Assembly (NCBI RefSeq): GCF_947499215.1
Contig: NZ_CANMNI010000001.1
Span: 868,001-932,000, forward strand
Length of the DNA: 64,000 nt
From: an uncultured Pontibacter sp.
Lineage (GTDB): Bacteria; Bacteroidota; Bacteroidia; Cytophagales; Hymenobacteraceae
Reading direction: 5' to 3'
How positions within the stretch are numbered: position 1 is the first letter of the stretch; each line of letters begins with the position of its first letter. Below the pieces are notes generated by a model. The model saw only the letters and a list, made by a program, of their open reading frames with translations. It made no database searches and had not been told where the DNA came from. This document shows positions 48,011 to 56,136 of the stretch, piece after piece. A program made the position numbers and the translations under genes.

Positions 48011-48847
48011 TTATCTATCGTAGTCGCCACGGAAGCTACTGCCCGACTCCCCTCGGCGGCGCTGTTCGCGGCGCGAGTAGTCGTAGTCAGAACTGCCATA
48101 GCCACTTTGGGAACCTCTCTGCGAGCGGTAGCCCGAAGAGCCGGTGTCGCGGAACTGTCCGCCACTGAAAGGGCCGCCGCCACTGCCAAAGTAGCCGCCG
48201 CCCATCGAGCCGGAGCCACCGCTGCCGTAGTCAGAGCCACGCGGGAAGCCCATGGAACTGCGCCCGTAGTCGCTTTGCGAAGAAGATCCGTAGCCTGAAG
48301 AATCGCCGTAGCCACCCTGTGAACTGCCCATACCGTAGTCGCGCTGGGAGCCGCCGTAAGATGACGACCTGCCAGAGGAGCCATACTCAGATCCGGAAGA
48401 ACCATAATCAGAGCCACTCGATCCTGCACCGTAAGGCGAGCCGCCGCGCCCGCTACTATAGCTACTGCCCTGCCCTCGCTGCGGACTGTAGTGGCCTAAC
48501 TGTGACTGCCCATAGCCGGAGCCGCGGCCATAAGAATCGCCTCGGCTGCCATAACGGGAGCCTTGGTTGTAATCGCCTGATGCACTTGATCCATAAGAAG
48601 AGGAACCGTAACCTCCACGGTCATAGTTTCCGGAGCTTGGGTAGCGGGACTGGCCTCGGTCTCTGCCTTGCGAACGTTCTCTTCTGTAGCGCTCATCTTC
48701 TTCCTCATCTCCGGTTACACGTTCCCACGCATGACTTATTTTATTGCCAATACGGTCAAAAAAGCCGCCCTCATGCTCCTGTGAACGGTCACGGTCATGT
48801 GAGCGATATCCCCTCTGGCCGTAGTTATCCTGATAGTCTCTTGCCAT
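48011..48847 (-). CDS. Low-complexity Ser/Gly/Tyr/Arg-rich protein (FUS-like)
   Basis: A 278-residue protein. Only the first about 65 residues look ordered (GGFFDRIGNKISHAWERVTGDEEEDERYRRER), resembling the SWFGD-type head found in Bacteroidota stress proteins. The rest is repeats of YGSS, GSxYGS, RGG/RGxGY and QSDYG, close in composition to FUS/EWS prion-like and RGG regions. No signal peptide is present, so it is cytoplasmic. It may phase-separate and bind nucleic acid or clay-like surfaces; this is inferred from composition alone. Confidence 0.72.
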   Translation of the reverse strand: MARDYQDNYGQRGYRSHDRDRSQEHEGGFFDRIGNKISHAWERVTGDEEEDERYRRERSQGRDRGQSRYPSSGNYDRGGYGSSSYGSSASGDYNQGSRYGSRGDSYGRGSGYGQSQLGHYSPQRGQGSSYSSGRGGSPYGAGSSGSDYGSSGSEYGSSGRSSSYGGSQRDYGMGSSQGGYGDSSGYGSSSQSDYGRSSMGFPRGSDYGSGGSGSMGGGYFGSGGGPFSGGQFRDTGSSGYRSQRGSQSGYGSSDYDYSRREQRRRGESGSSFRGDYDR

Positions 48848-49195
48848 AGCTTATTATTTTATTTATTATAGAATATATTGGATATATTATTAGACGGAAG
48901 CTGCATTTATTAAACGAAAGCTGTGGCTGTGGGTTTTTGTTTTAACGGAGCCTCCAAGGCCATCCGCACAAAAGCCGTAATTAACCCTATCGCCACAAAT
49001 CACCTTTTACCACTTTGGCAGGCAAGTCCATGCTTTTTTTTCTTCTTGAAGAATCTCCCATTGCGCATCCAATCCGTACTATTCTAAGCATGGTCCCCGG
49101 AACCAGCCTACAAAAATTGGGCACCTATGCGCTACTGCCACTTTGCAAGCACCGATACTGTGTTCAGGAGACCCTAGAAAGAAGCTAGAAAGCAA
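48848..49195. other. Non-coding gap upstream of cphA
   Basis: 348 bases between divergent genes. The left part is very AT-rich (promoter side of the low-complexity gene). No regulatory motif could be assigned for cphA. Confidence 0.3.
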
Positions 49196-51838
49196 ATGAA
49201 AATACTTGAATTAAGGATCATGCGCGGGCCGAACTACTGGTCCATCAAGCATCCAAAAATCATTGTCCTGAAACTCGATCTGGAGAATTTGCAGGACGTT
49301 CTTACCAATGAAGTGCCGCAGTTCCCGGAGCGGCTAGAGAAGCTATTCCCGGGCATGTATGAGCACCGCTCCTCGAAGGGCACGCCCGGCGGATTTTTCA
49401 GGCTGGTGCGCGAGGGAACTACCTTCAGCAAAGTGGTGCAGCACATCGCCCTCGAGCTACAAACAATCGCCGGCATGAACAGCGGCTACGGCAGACGCTA
49501 CGCCGGCCCCGCACCGGGCGTAGACTATGTGGTGTTCTCTTACCAGCAGGAGCGCGCAGGTGAGTATGCCGCCCATGCCGCTGTGCGCATCACCGAACTG
49601 TTATCCAAAGGCAAAAAACCAAGCATTTTGCAGGACATCGCCAAGCTGCACCAGATCCGCGAGGATGAGTACTTCGGGCCGAGCACCGAAGCCATTGTGT
49701 CTGAGGCCGTGATCCGGGGCATCCCCTACATCAACAACCACCGCAGTGGCCTCATTCAGCTGGGCTATGGCATACACCAGAAACACATACAGGCGGCCAT
49801 GACCTGCCGCACCTCTTTTTTTGCCGTAGAGAACGCAGGCAACAAAAACGCCACCAAGCTCATTCTCGACGATGCCGGCGTGCCTGTGCCGCGCGGCAGC
49901 ATCGTGACTAATGCCGAGGAGTTGGAAGAAGCCATTGAAGAGCTAGGCTACCCGATAGTAGTCAAACCGCTGGACGGTAATCAGGGCAAGGGTGCCACGG
50001 TCAATATCCATACTTGGAAAGAAGCCCACAGGGCTTTGGGGGAAGCCCATCGCTACTCTAAACAGGTCATGGTAGAGCAATTTATCACTGGCGCGGATTA
50101 TCGTCTGCTGGTGATTGACGGAAAGTTTATCGCGGCGGCCAAGCGCACACCGGCCATGGTCACCGGCAACGGCATCTCGACCATACAGCAACTGGTGAAA
50201 GAGGTTAACAAAGACCCTCGCCGCGGCATTGGCCACGAAAAAGCGCTCACCCACATCAAAATAGACAAGCACACCCGGGGCCTCCTCAAAGAAAAAGGGC
50301 TGACCCTGCAGTCGGTGCTGCCTGAGAGCGAAGTGCTATACCTGAAGAGCACGGCCAACCTGAGCACGGGCGGTACCGCCACCGATGTAACCGATATTGT
50401 GCACCCTTACAACGTGCTTATGGCTGAGCGCATTGCCGGCATTATTGGACTGGATGTCTGCGGCATCGATGTGATGACGACTGACATCGCCATCCCGCTG
50501 CCTGAGACACGCGGGGCCGTGATCGAGGTGAACGCCGCGCCCGGTCTGCGCATGCACATCTCCCCCACCGAGGGACTGCCGCGCAACGTGGCCGAGCCGA
50601 TCATTAACATGCTCTTCCCGCATGGTAACCCCACCCGCATACCTATTGTGGCCATCACGGGTACCAACGGCAAAACCACCACCACCCGACTGGTGGCGCA
50701 CATGCTCAAATTCAAAGGTTTCCAAGTGGGCTATACCACCACCGACGGCATTTACATTCAGGACAAGAAGATCATCAAAGGCGATACCACGGGGGCTTAC
50801 AGCAGCGAGTTTGTGCTCAAAGACCCGACCGTGAACTACGCCGTGCTGGAGTGCGCCCGAGGCGGCATGCTGCGCTCCGGTCTGGCCTTTCGGCAGTGCG
50901 ACATTGGCATCGTTACCAACGTGTCGGCCGACCACTTGGGGCTGGGGGACATCAACACCGTGGAGGAAATGGCCGAGGTGAAAGCCGTCATTCCCCGCAC
51001 GGTTTGCCAGAATGGCTATGCCGTGCTCAACGCCGATGATGACTTGGTTTTTGAAATGGCTACCGGACTATCTTGCAAAGTGGCTTTCTTTAGTCTGGAT
51101 GAGGAGAACCCGCGCATCCTCAAGCACATCAGCAAAGGTGGACTCGCAGCCGTGTACGAAAACGGTTATATCTCTATCTTCAAGAACACCTACAAGATAC
51201 GGGTAGACCGGGTGGCCGATATTCCGCTCACCTTCGGGGGCCGCGCACGGTTTAACATACAGAACGTGCTGGCCGCCACCTTGGCCGGTTATATCAACCA
51301 CTTCGAGATTGCGGAGATCCGCACGGCGCTGCGCACCTTCATTCCTTCCGCCGAAACTACGCCGGGCCGCATGAACCTTTTCAAGCTACCGCGCTACGAG
51401 GTGCTCATCGACTATGCCCACAACATTGCCAGCATGGAGGCCATCGCCGACTTTATTGACAATGTGCATGCTACCTACAAGATCGGCATTGTGGCAGGTA
51501 TAGGCGACCGCTTGGAGGCGGACACCATCGAGATCGGCCGCATTGCGGCGGAGACCTTTGATGAGATTATCATCCGGCAGGACAAGGATCTGCGGGGCAA
51601 ATCAGGGAAGGAGATCAACAGCCTAATCAAGCAGGGCATTATGTCCGTGAAACCTGAAATGAAACTTACCGAGATCAATCAGGAGACCCGTGCACTTGCC
51701 CACGCCTTGGAGTACGCACCGGAGGGTGCCTTTATTACGCTGTTCTCCGAGGACATCCCAGAGTCGGTCAAGCTAGTGGAGAGTTTCCGCATTATCCAGC
51801 ACCGGCGTATCTCGTCACTCGAACAGGATTCATTTTAG
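49196..51838 (+). CDS. cphA: Cyanophycin synthetase
   Basis: An 880-residue enzyme that polymerises aspartate and arginine into cyanophycin, a nitrogen store. It has an N-terminal CphA domain (about 1-160), an ATP-grasp domain that adds Asp (about 215-480, PIVVKPLDGNQGKGATVNI and VIEVNAAPGLRMH) and a Mur-ligase-like domain that adds Arg (from about 485, VAITGTNGKTTTTRLVAHML). The length is typical of CphA1. No cyanophycinase or isoaspartyl dipeptidase gene is adjacent, so breakdown genes must lie elsewhere if present. Confidence 0.94.
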   Translation: MKILELRIMRGPNYWSIKHPKIIVLKLDLENLQDVLTNEVPQFPERLEKLFPGMYEHRSSKGTPGGFFRLVREGTTFSKVVQHIALELQTIAGMNSGYGRRYAGPAPGVDYVVFSYQQERAGEYAAHAAVRITELLSKGKKPSILQDIAKLHQIREDEYFGPSTEAIVSEAVIRGIPYINNHRSGLIQLGYGIHQKHIQAAMTCRTSFFAVENAGNKNATKLILDDAGVPVPRGSIVTNAEELEEAIEELGYPIVVKPLDGNQGKGATVNIHTWKEAHRALGEAHRYSKQVMVEQFITGADYRLLVIDGKFIAAAKRTPAMVTGNGISTIQQLVKEVNKDPRRGIGHEKALTHIKIDKHTRGLLKEKGLTLQSVLPESEVLYLKSTANLSTGGTATDVTDIVHPYNVLMAERIAGIIGLDVCGIDVMTTDIAIPLPETRGAVIEVNAAPGLRMHISPTEGLPRNVAEPIINMLFPHGNPTRIPIVAITGTNGKTTTTRLVAHMLKFKGFQVGYTTTDGIYIQDKKIIKGDTTGAYSSEFVLKDPTVNYAVLECARGGMLRSGLAFRQCDIGIVTNVSADHLGLGDINTVEEMAEVKAVIPRTVCQNGYAVLNADDDLVFEMATGLSCKVAFFSLDEENPRILKHISKGGLAAVYENGYISIFKNTYKIRVDRVADIPLTFGGRARFNIQNVLAATLAGYINHFEIAEIRTALRTFIPSAETTPGRMNLFKLPRYEVLIDYAHNIASMEAIADFIDNVHATYKIGIVAGIGDRLEADTIEIGRIAAETFDEIIIRQDKDLRGKSGKEINSLIKQGIMSVKPEMKLTEINQETRALAHALEYAPEGAFITLFSEDIPESVKLVESFRIIQHRRISSLEQDSF

Positions 51839-51850
51839 ATTTCAACTACT

Positions 51851-51921
51851 CCACACCGCTCGCAATTCTGAAAAGAAGGAAGCGGTGTGGTGCTTTAATC
51901 CCTGAGGCGGGAGTCTCAGGG
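51851..51921. terminator. Two hairpins after cphA
   Basis: CCACACCGCT (51851-51860) pairs with AGCGGTGTGG (51881-51890). A second stem CCCTGAG/CTCAGGG spans 51900-51921. Neither has a strong T-run, so termination is likely but not certain. Confidence 0.5.
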
Positions 51922-51930
51922 ATACCCTAA

Positions 51931-52071
51931 TGCCAACACATAAACTATGAGAAATTTGCGATTGCCATACACGGCATTGTGTGGCTTGGCAACGGCATAG
52001 ACAGCCACGCCGCTTTCAACGCACAGCGTCTGCAGGAACTGGTGCAGGAAAAGCAGGTACAACCAGTATAA
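51931..52071 (+). pseudogene. Possible C-terminal gene remnant
   Basis: After an in-frame stop, one frame reads YEKFAIAIHGIVWLGNGID and QRLQELVQEKQVQPV and ends in TAA, with host-like codon use and no start codon. It looks like the tail of a lost gene. The parent family is not recognised. Confidence 0.3.
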
Positions 52072-52156
52072 CATCAGGAAGAAGAAGCCTTTTTGTCCTT
52101 TAGTTTGTTAAGGGGAAGAATAACAGAAATTGCTATGGATGCTTGCCTGATGGCCG

Positions 52157-52164
52157 TATCTTTG
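52157..52164 (+). promoter_or_regulatory. -7 box of the ferredoxin reductase operon
   Basis: TATCTTTG is an exact match to the Bacteroidota -7 consensus TAnnTTTG, 32 bases before the start codon at 52197. No clear -33 TTG at ideal distance was found. Confidence 0.55.
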
Positions 52165-52196
52165 TAGCAACAAATTTGAGACTCATACCAACATAC

Positions 52197-53210
52197 ATGG
52201 AAAGAATAACAACCGATATATGCATTGTGGGAGCAGGCCCTGTAGGCCTGTTCGCCGTGTTTGAGGCTGGTTTGCTCAAGATGCGCTGCCACGTGGTGGA
52301 CGCGCTGCCCGTAGTGGGCGGACAGCTGGCAGAGATATACCCTAAAAAACCAATCTACGATATACCAGGCTTCCCGTCGATTCTGGCAGGCGAGCTGGTA
52401 GACAACCTCATGAAACAGATCGAGCCCTTCCACCCTACTTTCACCTTGGGTGAGCGTGTGGAGGAACTCCAGAAACAGGAAGACGGCTCGTTTATCGTGC
52501 GCACCTCCGAAGGCACCGAGATCGCCTGCAAGGTGGTGGCCATCGCGGGCGGACTGGGTTCTTTTGAGCCCCGCAAGCCGGCCATCGAAAGTCTGGAAAG
52601 TTTCGAGGGCAAAGGTGTGACCTACATGGTGCGCGACCCGGAACTGTTCCGTAGCAAAAAAGTAGTACTGGCCGGCGGTGGCGACTCCGCGCTGGACTGG
52701 GCCATTTACTTGGCGGGTGTGGCCAAGGAACTCACGCTTGTGCACCGTGGCTCTACCTTCAGGGGAGCGCCGGAGTCGGCTGAGAAAGTGCTGACCCTAG
52801 CCGAGGAAGGACAGATCAAGCTGTTGCTGAAGTCGAACGTGACGGATGTGCAGGGCAACGGCAAAGTAGACGCTGTCACCGTACTCATCGACAATCAGAC
52901 GGAGCATAAGATCGAGACCGATTACTTCATTCCGCTATTCGGACTCGTGCCGAAACTGGGACCTTTGGAAAACTGGGGACTGGAACTGGAGAAGGGCGCC
53001 ATTGTGGTGAACACCTTCGACTACTCCACCAACATACCGGGCGTATACGCCATAGGCGACATCAACACTTACCCGGGCAAACTCAAGTTGATTTTGTGCG
53101 GCTTCCATGAGTCAGCTTTGATGGCCCAGAGCGCTTACAATGTTATTTATCCGGACAAGAAGTTCGTGCTGAAGTACACGACCGTGAACGGCATACAGGA
53201 GCTCAGCTAA
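52197..53210 (+). CDS. Ferredoxin/flavodoxin-NADP+ reductase, thioredoxin-reductase type
   Basis: A 337-residue flavoprotein. FAD motif ICIVGAGPVGLFAVFEAGLL at the start, VVGGQLAEIYPKKPIYDIPGFP, NADPH motif VVLAGGGDSALDWAIYLA in the middle, and GVYAIGDINTYPGKLKLILCGFHES at the end. The CxxC of thioredoxin reductase is absent, which fits the TrxR-like ferredoxin reductase group. I start at the ATG at 52197, after the -7 box. The stop overlaps the ferredoxin ATG (TAATG), so it is coupled to its probable electron partner. Confidence 0.9.
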   Translation: MERITTDICIVGAGPVGLFAVFEAGLLKMRCHVVDALPVVGGQLAEIYPKKPIYDIPGFPSILAGELVDNLMKQIEPFHPTFTLGERVEELQKQEDGSFIVRTSEGTEIACKVVAIAGGLGSFEPRKPAIESLESFEGKGVTYMVRDPELFRSKKVVLAGGGDSALDWAIYLAGVAKELTLVHRGSTFRGAPESAEKVLTLAEEGQIKLLLKSNVTDVQGNGKVDAVTVLIDNQTEHKIETDYFIPLFGLVPKLGPLENWGLELEKGAIVVNTFDYSTNIPGVYAIGDINTYPGKLKLILCGFHESALMAQSAYNVIYPDKKFVLKYTTVNGIQELS

Positions 53211-53533
53211 TGGAGGAGACGATCAACATTCACGTAGAGTTGCCCGATGGCAGCCGCGTGACGCTAGAGGCGCCTACCGACATGGGCCTCTCTGTGATGG
53301 AAGTGATGAAGGCCAATGAGCTTGACGTACCCGCTATTTGCGGAGGCATGGCCATTTGCGCCACCTGCCATGTGGAAGTGCTGCAGAGCGGTGAATTGCC
53401 TGAGCTCGGCGATGACGAAGCCTACATGTTGGAGACATTACCGCATGCCACTTGGTCAAGCCGACTTTCGTGCCAGTTGCGCGTGACCCCTGACTTGGAT
53501 GGGCTGGTGGTGCGCCTGATGCCGGAAGCTTAA
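53210..53533 (+). CDS. [2Fe-2S] ferredoxin
   Basis: A 107-residue adrenodoxin-type ferredoxin. The cluster cysteines are in AICGGMAICATCHVEV and, further on, SRLSCQLRV. It directly follows and overlaps its reductase by one base, so it is likely a redox pair that supplies electrons, for example to Fe-S or heme enzymes. Confidence 0.9.
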   Translation: MEETINIHVELPDGSRVTLEAPTDMGLSVMEVMKANELDVPAICGGMAICATCHVEVLQSGELPELGDDEAYMLETLPHATWSSRLSCQLRVTPDLDGLVVRLMPEA

Positions 53534-53565
53534 GAGCTATATCGAATACCTGAAAAATTGGAAAG

Positions 53566-53592
53566 CCATACCTGTACAGGGTATGGTTTTTT
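53566..53592 (+). terminator. Rho-independent terminator after ferredoxin
   Basis: CCATACC and GGTATGG form a stem around TGTACAG, followed by seven T. Confidence 0.85.
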
Positions 53593-53616
53593 TATGCCCT
53601 ATACCTAAGGTTGGCG

Positions 53617-54000
53617 CTATACCTTATTCTGCTCCATATAAGGCTTCCAGTTGACAATCAGCACCTTCTCGTCGGGCAGCAGGAAATAGCCGTAGTCGTA
53701 GCAGAAGTGGTAGGTGTTGCCCTGCTTGGTGCGATAGAGGTGAGTGAAGTGACGGAAGTCGAAGCCGGCCACTTGGAGCACTTGCCGGTAGGTGGTGGTT
53801 TTCCCCTGCGGACTGGCCTGCTTGAGAATGGTGCGGTTACGGCGAAGAATGGAATTGACGCTGAGGATGAGCTGCTCCCCGCTGTTCTGGCGCCTGCCTG
53901 CGTTGTGGGCGTTTGCCCGGCACTGGTTGGAGCAAAAGCGCTTGTCCAGTCGCCCGGTCATTCTGATGCCACATTGCTGGCACTGTTTCTCTTCTTCCAT
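53617..54000 (-). CDS. Small zinc-ribbon protein divergent from the recombinase
   Basis: A 127-residue protein. I start it at the ATG at 54000 (MEEEKQCQQCGIRMTG); an in-frame start at 54075 would translate through the long palindrome. The N-terminus has four cysteines (CQQCG … RFCSNQCRANAHN) forming a zinc ribbon. The rest (TTYRQVLQVAGFDFRHFTHLY) is helical. Function unknown. It faces away from the recombinase gene, and the 56-bp nested palindrome lies between them. Confidence 0.7.
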   Translation of the reverse strand: MEEEKQCQQCGIRMTGRLDKRFCSNQCRANAHNAGRRQNSGEQLILSVNSILRRNRTILKQASPQGKTTTYRQVLQVAGFDFRHFTHLYRTKQGNTYHFCYDYGYFLLPDEKVLIVNWKPYMEQNKV

Positions 54001-54009
54001 TGGAACATT

Positions 54010-54065
54010 CGTTTTATGAAACGTATAGTTTCGTTTATAAACGCATTTATACGTTTCATAAAACG
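54010..54065. repeat. 56-bp nested palindrome in the recombinase promoter region
   Basis: The arm CGTTTTATGAAACGTATA (54010-54027) is matched exactly by its complement at 54048-54065. The 20-base spacer itself contains the perfect palindrome CGTTTATAAACG (about 54032-54043). The repeated CGTTT…AAACG units look like binding sites for a multimeric protein, such as recombinase core sites or a repressor operator. Confidence 0.8.
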
Positions 54066-54115
54066 ACTGAGTCAAAGACTGGGTTTACTTTTGGGTGAAA
54101 TTCACTTCAGATGTT

Positions 54116-55570
54116 ATGCAGCAGTCTTACAACACAGCCCCCGTCCTATACCTGAATTCGCTTGAGCACCAAGGCAAGCAGTTCATCCGCCTGTGGTACA
54201 AGCCGGACCACCGCATCACCAAACTGCTGAAGGACAGCGATGTGGCCAAGTACAGCAAGACCTACAAATGCTATGTGACGCACAAATCGCCGGAGGCGAT
54301 TGAGCTGCTGCACAGGCACTTTCAGGGGGTGGCACTGGTGGACGCGCGCTATCTGAACAGGCCCAAAAGGATCAGGCCGGCCATGGGCGCGGTGGTCACC
54401 TCGGGCAGTCTGCAGTCCGAGCCGCTGGCCAAGCTGCCCGAGCTGCCCATCATTCGACTGCAGCCGCTCGAGCACGAGGGGAAGACACTCATTCAGATCT
54501 CGTTTCCCTTTAACGAACTGATCTACAAAACGCTCAAGTGCAGCTCCTGCTGCCAGTGGCTGCAGGAGCCGAGGTGCTTTGCCGTGGGCACCGATGCCAC
54601 GAGCCTGCACCAGTTGCTCGACGATGTGCAGGGCACGGCGCAGGTATGGCTGGCGGGCACGATGCATATCAGGGACATGGGCGTTCTGCGCAGGCTCTGG
54701 GAACAGACCTACGTGAAGAGTTCGGGTTACATCACCTGCCCGCTGCCCTACTTGGAGAAGCTATACCTGTTAAACTACTCCTTGAACACCATCCGCACCT
54801 ATCACAGCCTGCTGCTGCGATTTTTTAACGGTCATCGCGATGGGGGGCTGGAGGCGATAGACGGTTTCGGCACGCAGGCGATAAATGAGTACCACCGGCA
54901 GATGGTGCAGAGCCAGAAGTACTCCTTCTCGCTCATCAACCAATCGATCAACGCCGTCAAGTTCTACTTCCACCGGGTGCTAGGCCGGCACACGCTTGAC
55001 CTGAGCCAGATAGAGCGGCCAGAGAAGCCCAGCAGACTACCTGCCGTGCTCAGCAAGGAAGAAGTGAAACGTATTTTGCAAGCCACTGACAACCTGAAGC
55101 ACCGCTGCATGCTGCAGCTGCTCTACGCAGGTGGATTACGCATCAGCGAGGTCATCAATCTGAAAATCATAGACGTACAGTCGGGCAGGAACATGCTGGT
55201 TATACGCGGCGGCAAGGGCAAGAAGGACCGCACCACCCTCCTTTCGCAGAAGCTGCTCGAGAGCCTCAGGGCCTACTATAAAGAGTACAGGCCGAAAGTC
55301 TGGCTGTTTGAGGGACAGCACGGCGGGCAGTACACGGTGGAGAGCCTGCGCAACGTCTTCAGGGCGGCCAAGGGGAAGGCATGCGTGCGGACCAAGGCCA
55401 CCCCACACACGCTCAGGCACTCCTTTGCCACGCATTTGCTTGAACAGGGTACAGATTTGAGGTATATCCAGACCCTGCTCGGGCACAGGAGCAGCAAGAC
55501 AACGGAGATTTACACCCACGTGACGAGTTACGCACTGGATAAAATTACAAGCCCGCTTGACAATCTGTGA
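54116..55570 (+). CDS. XerD-like tyrosine recombinase with duplicated N-terminal module
   Basis: A 484-residue recombinase (ATG at 54116; an in-frame GTG at 54095 would add seven residues). Two similar modules of about 70 residues (10-80 and 110-185, each with LEHxGK) precede a SAM-like core-binding domain (210-305). The catalytic domain has Arg342 (GGLRISEV), Lys367 region (GGKGKKDR), His431/Arg434 (PHTLRHSFATH), His457 (LLGHRSS) and Tyr466. No extra insertion typical of integron IntI is seen. It is directly followed by the cassette array, so it may be the cassette integrase; a chance neighbour remains possible. Confidence 0.9.
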   Translation: MQQSYNTAPVLYLNSLEHQGKQFIRLWYKPDHRITKLLKDSDVAKYSKTYKCYVTHKSPEAIELLHRHFQGVALVDARYLNRPKRIRPAMGAVVTSGSLQSEPLAKLPELPIIRLQPLEHEGKTLIQISFPFNELIYKTLKCSSCCQWLQEPRCFAVGTDATSLHQLLDDVQGTAQVWLAGTMHIRDMGVLRRLWEQTYVKSSGYITCPLPYLEKLYLLNYSLNTIRTYHSLLLRFFNGHRDGGLEAIDGFGTQAINEYHRQMVQSQKYSFSLINQSINAVKFYFHRVLGRHTLDLSQIERPEKPSRLPAVLSKEEVKRILQATDNLKHRCMLQLLYAGGLRISEVINLKIIDVQSGRNMLVIRGGKGKKDRTTLLSQKLLESLRAYYKEYRPKVWLFEGQHGGQYTVESLRNVFRAAKGKACVRTKATPHTLRHSFATHLLEQGTDLRYIQTLLGHRSSKTTEIYTHVTSYALDKITSPLDNL

Positions 55571-55711
55571 AAATGAACTATATTAGCTTAACTATATGCT
55601 ATGTGGTGCTCATACTCCCGAGAGGCTCAAAAAAATGAGCATGTCCAGACAGAACTCCCTCCGCATATATGGCGGATAAACGTCACGGTGACGTTTACAC
55701 AGTAGTTGGCA
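55571..55711 (+). other. Putative attI-like region between recombinase and first cassette
   Basis: A 141-bp non-coding stretch that ends at the first core GTTGGCA (55705-55711). It contains GCTCAT/ATGAGC (55608-55640) and a hairpin AAACGTCA-CGG-TGACGTTT (55678-55696). Position and palindromes fit a recombination platform (attI), but it has no known attI similarity. Confidence 0.45.
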
Positions 55712-55728
55712 CAAATTTCAAGTTATGA

Positions 55729-56043
55729 ATGACTTCTAAACGAACGATAAATATGACTAAGCCAGCACCAGATGAAGTTGGTGGAGCAAGAGTTATACTC
55801 TATGCTTCCTTAGAAGGCAAAAAAGCTACTGGAAGGACCGAACACTTCCATACTGGTAAATCAGTAAATCCTACTACTGGACTTGCAATCTGCAAATATG
55901 ATAATGAAGATGGGTACTACTTGTTTGGTTGTGACTTGAAATGGGAGTCAGTAACTGATACTTTGCATGAAACAGTAGAAGATGCTATTGAGCAGGCAGA
56001 ATGGGAATACGGAGATTTATCTGGTGCTTGGGTGAAGAAATAA
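55729..56043 (+). CDS. Cassette 1: unknown small protein
   Basis: A 104-residue soluble protein (alternative start at the ATG at 55753). The C-terminal half is acidic and Trp/Tyr-rich (LFGCDLKWESVTDTLHETVEDAIEQAEWEYG). No known family is evident. It is the first cassette after the recombinase. Confidence 0.65.
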   Translation: MTSKRTINMTKPAPDEVGGARVILYASLEGKKATGRTEHFHTGKSVNPTTGLAICKYDNEDGYYLFGCDLKWESVTDTLHETVEDAIEQAEWEYGDLSGAWVKK

Positions 56044-56055
56044 TAGAAAAACATG

Positions 56056-56121
56056 TGCCAACACAATGCATGCTCAACCTTCGCTAACGCTTCAGGCTCC
56101 GCATGCACGCGGCCGTTGGCA
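56056..56121 (+). repeat. attC-like site 1
   Basis: 66 bp. It starts TGCCAAC and ends GTTGGCA, with inner arms GCATGC (56068-56073 and 56101-56106). Confidence 0.75.
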
Positions 56122-56136
56122 GGTATATATAATAAA

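Noticed and set aside
47941..48429. 162-residue minus-strand frame overlapping the low-complexity gene
   Set aside because: Alternative frame of repeat DNA, Ala/Val/Thr-rich, runs through a strong terminator.
51931..51945. TGCCAACACATAAAC resembling an attC left core
   Set aside because: No matching GTTGGCA end or inner arms downstream; likely chance.
53617..54075. Longer start for the zinc-ribbon gene at 54075
   Set aside because: It would translate the nested palindrome; the ATG at 54000 directly precedes the zinc-ribbon motif.
55571..55711. CRISPR-like repeats beside the recombinase
   Set aside because: Only isolated hairpins; no regularly spaced direct repeats and no cas genes.
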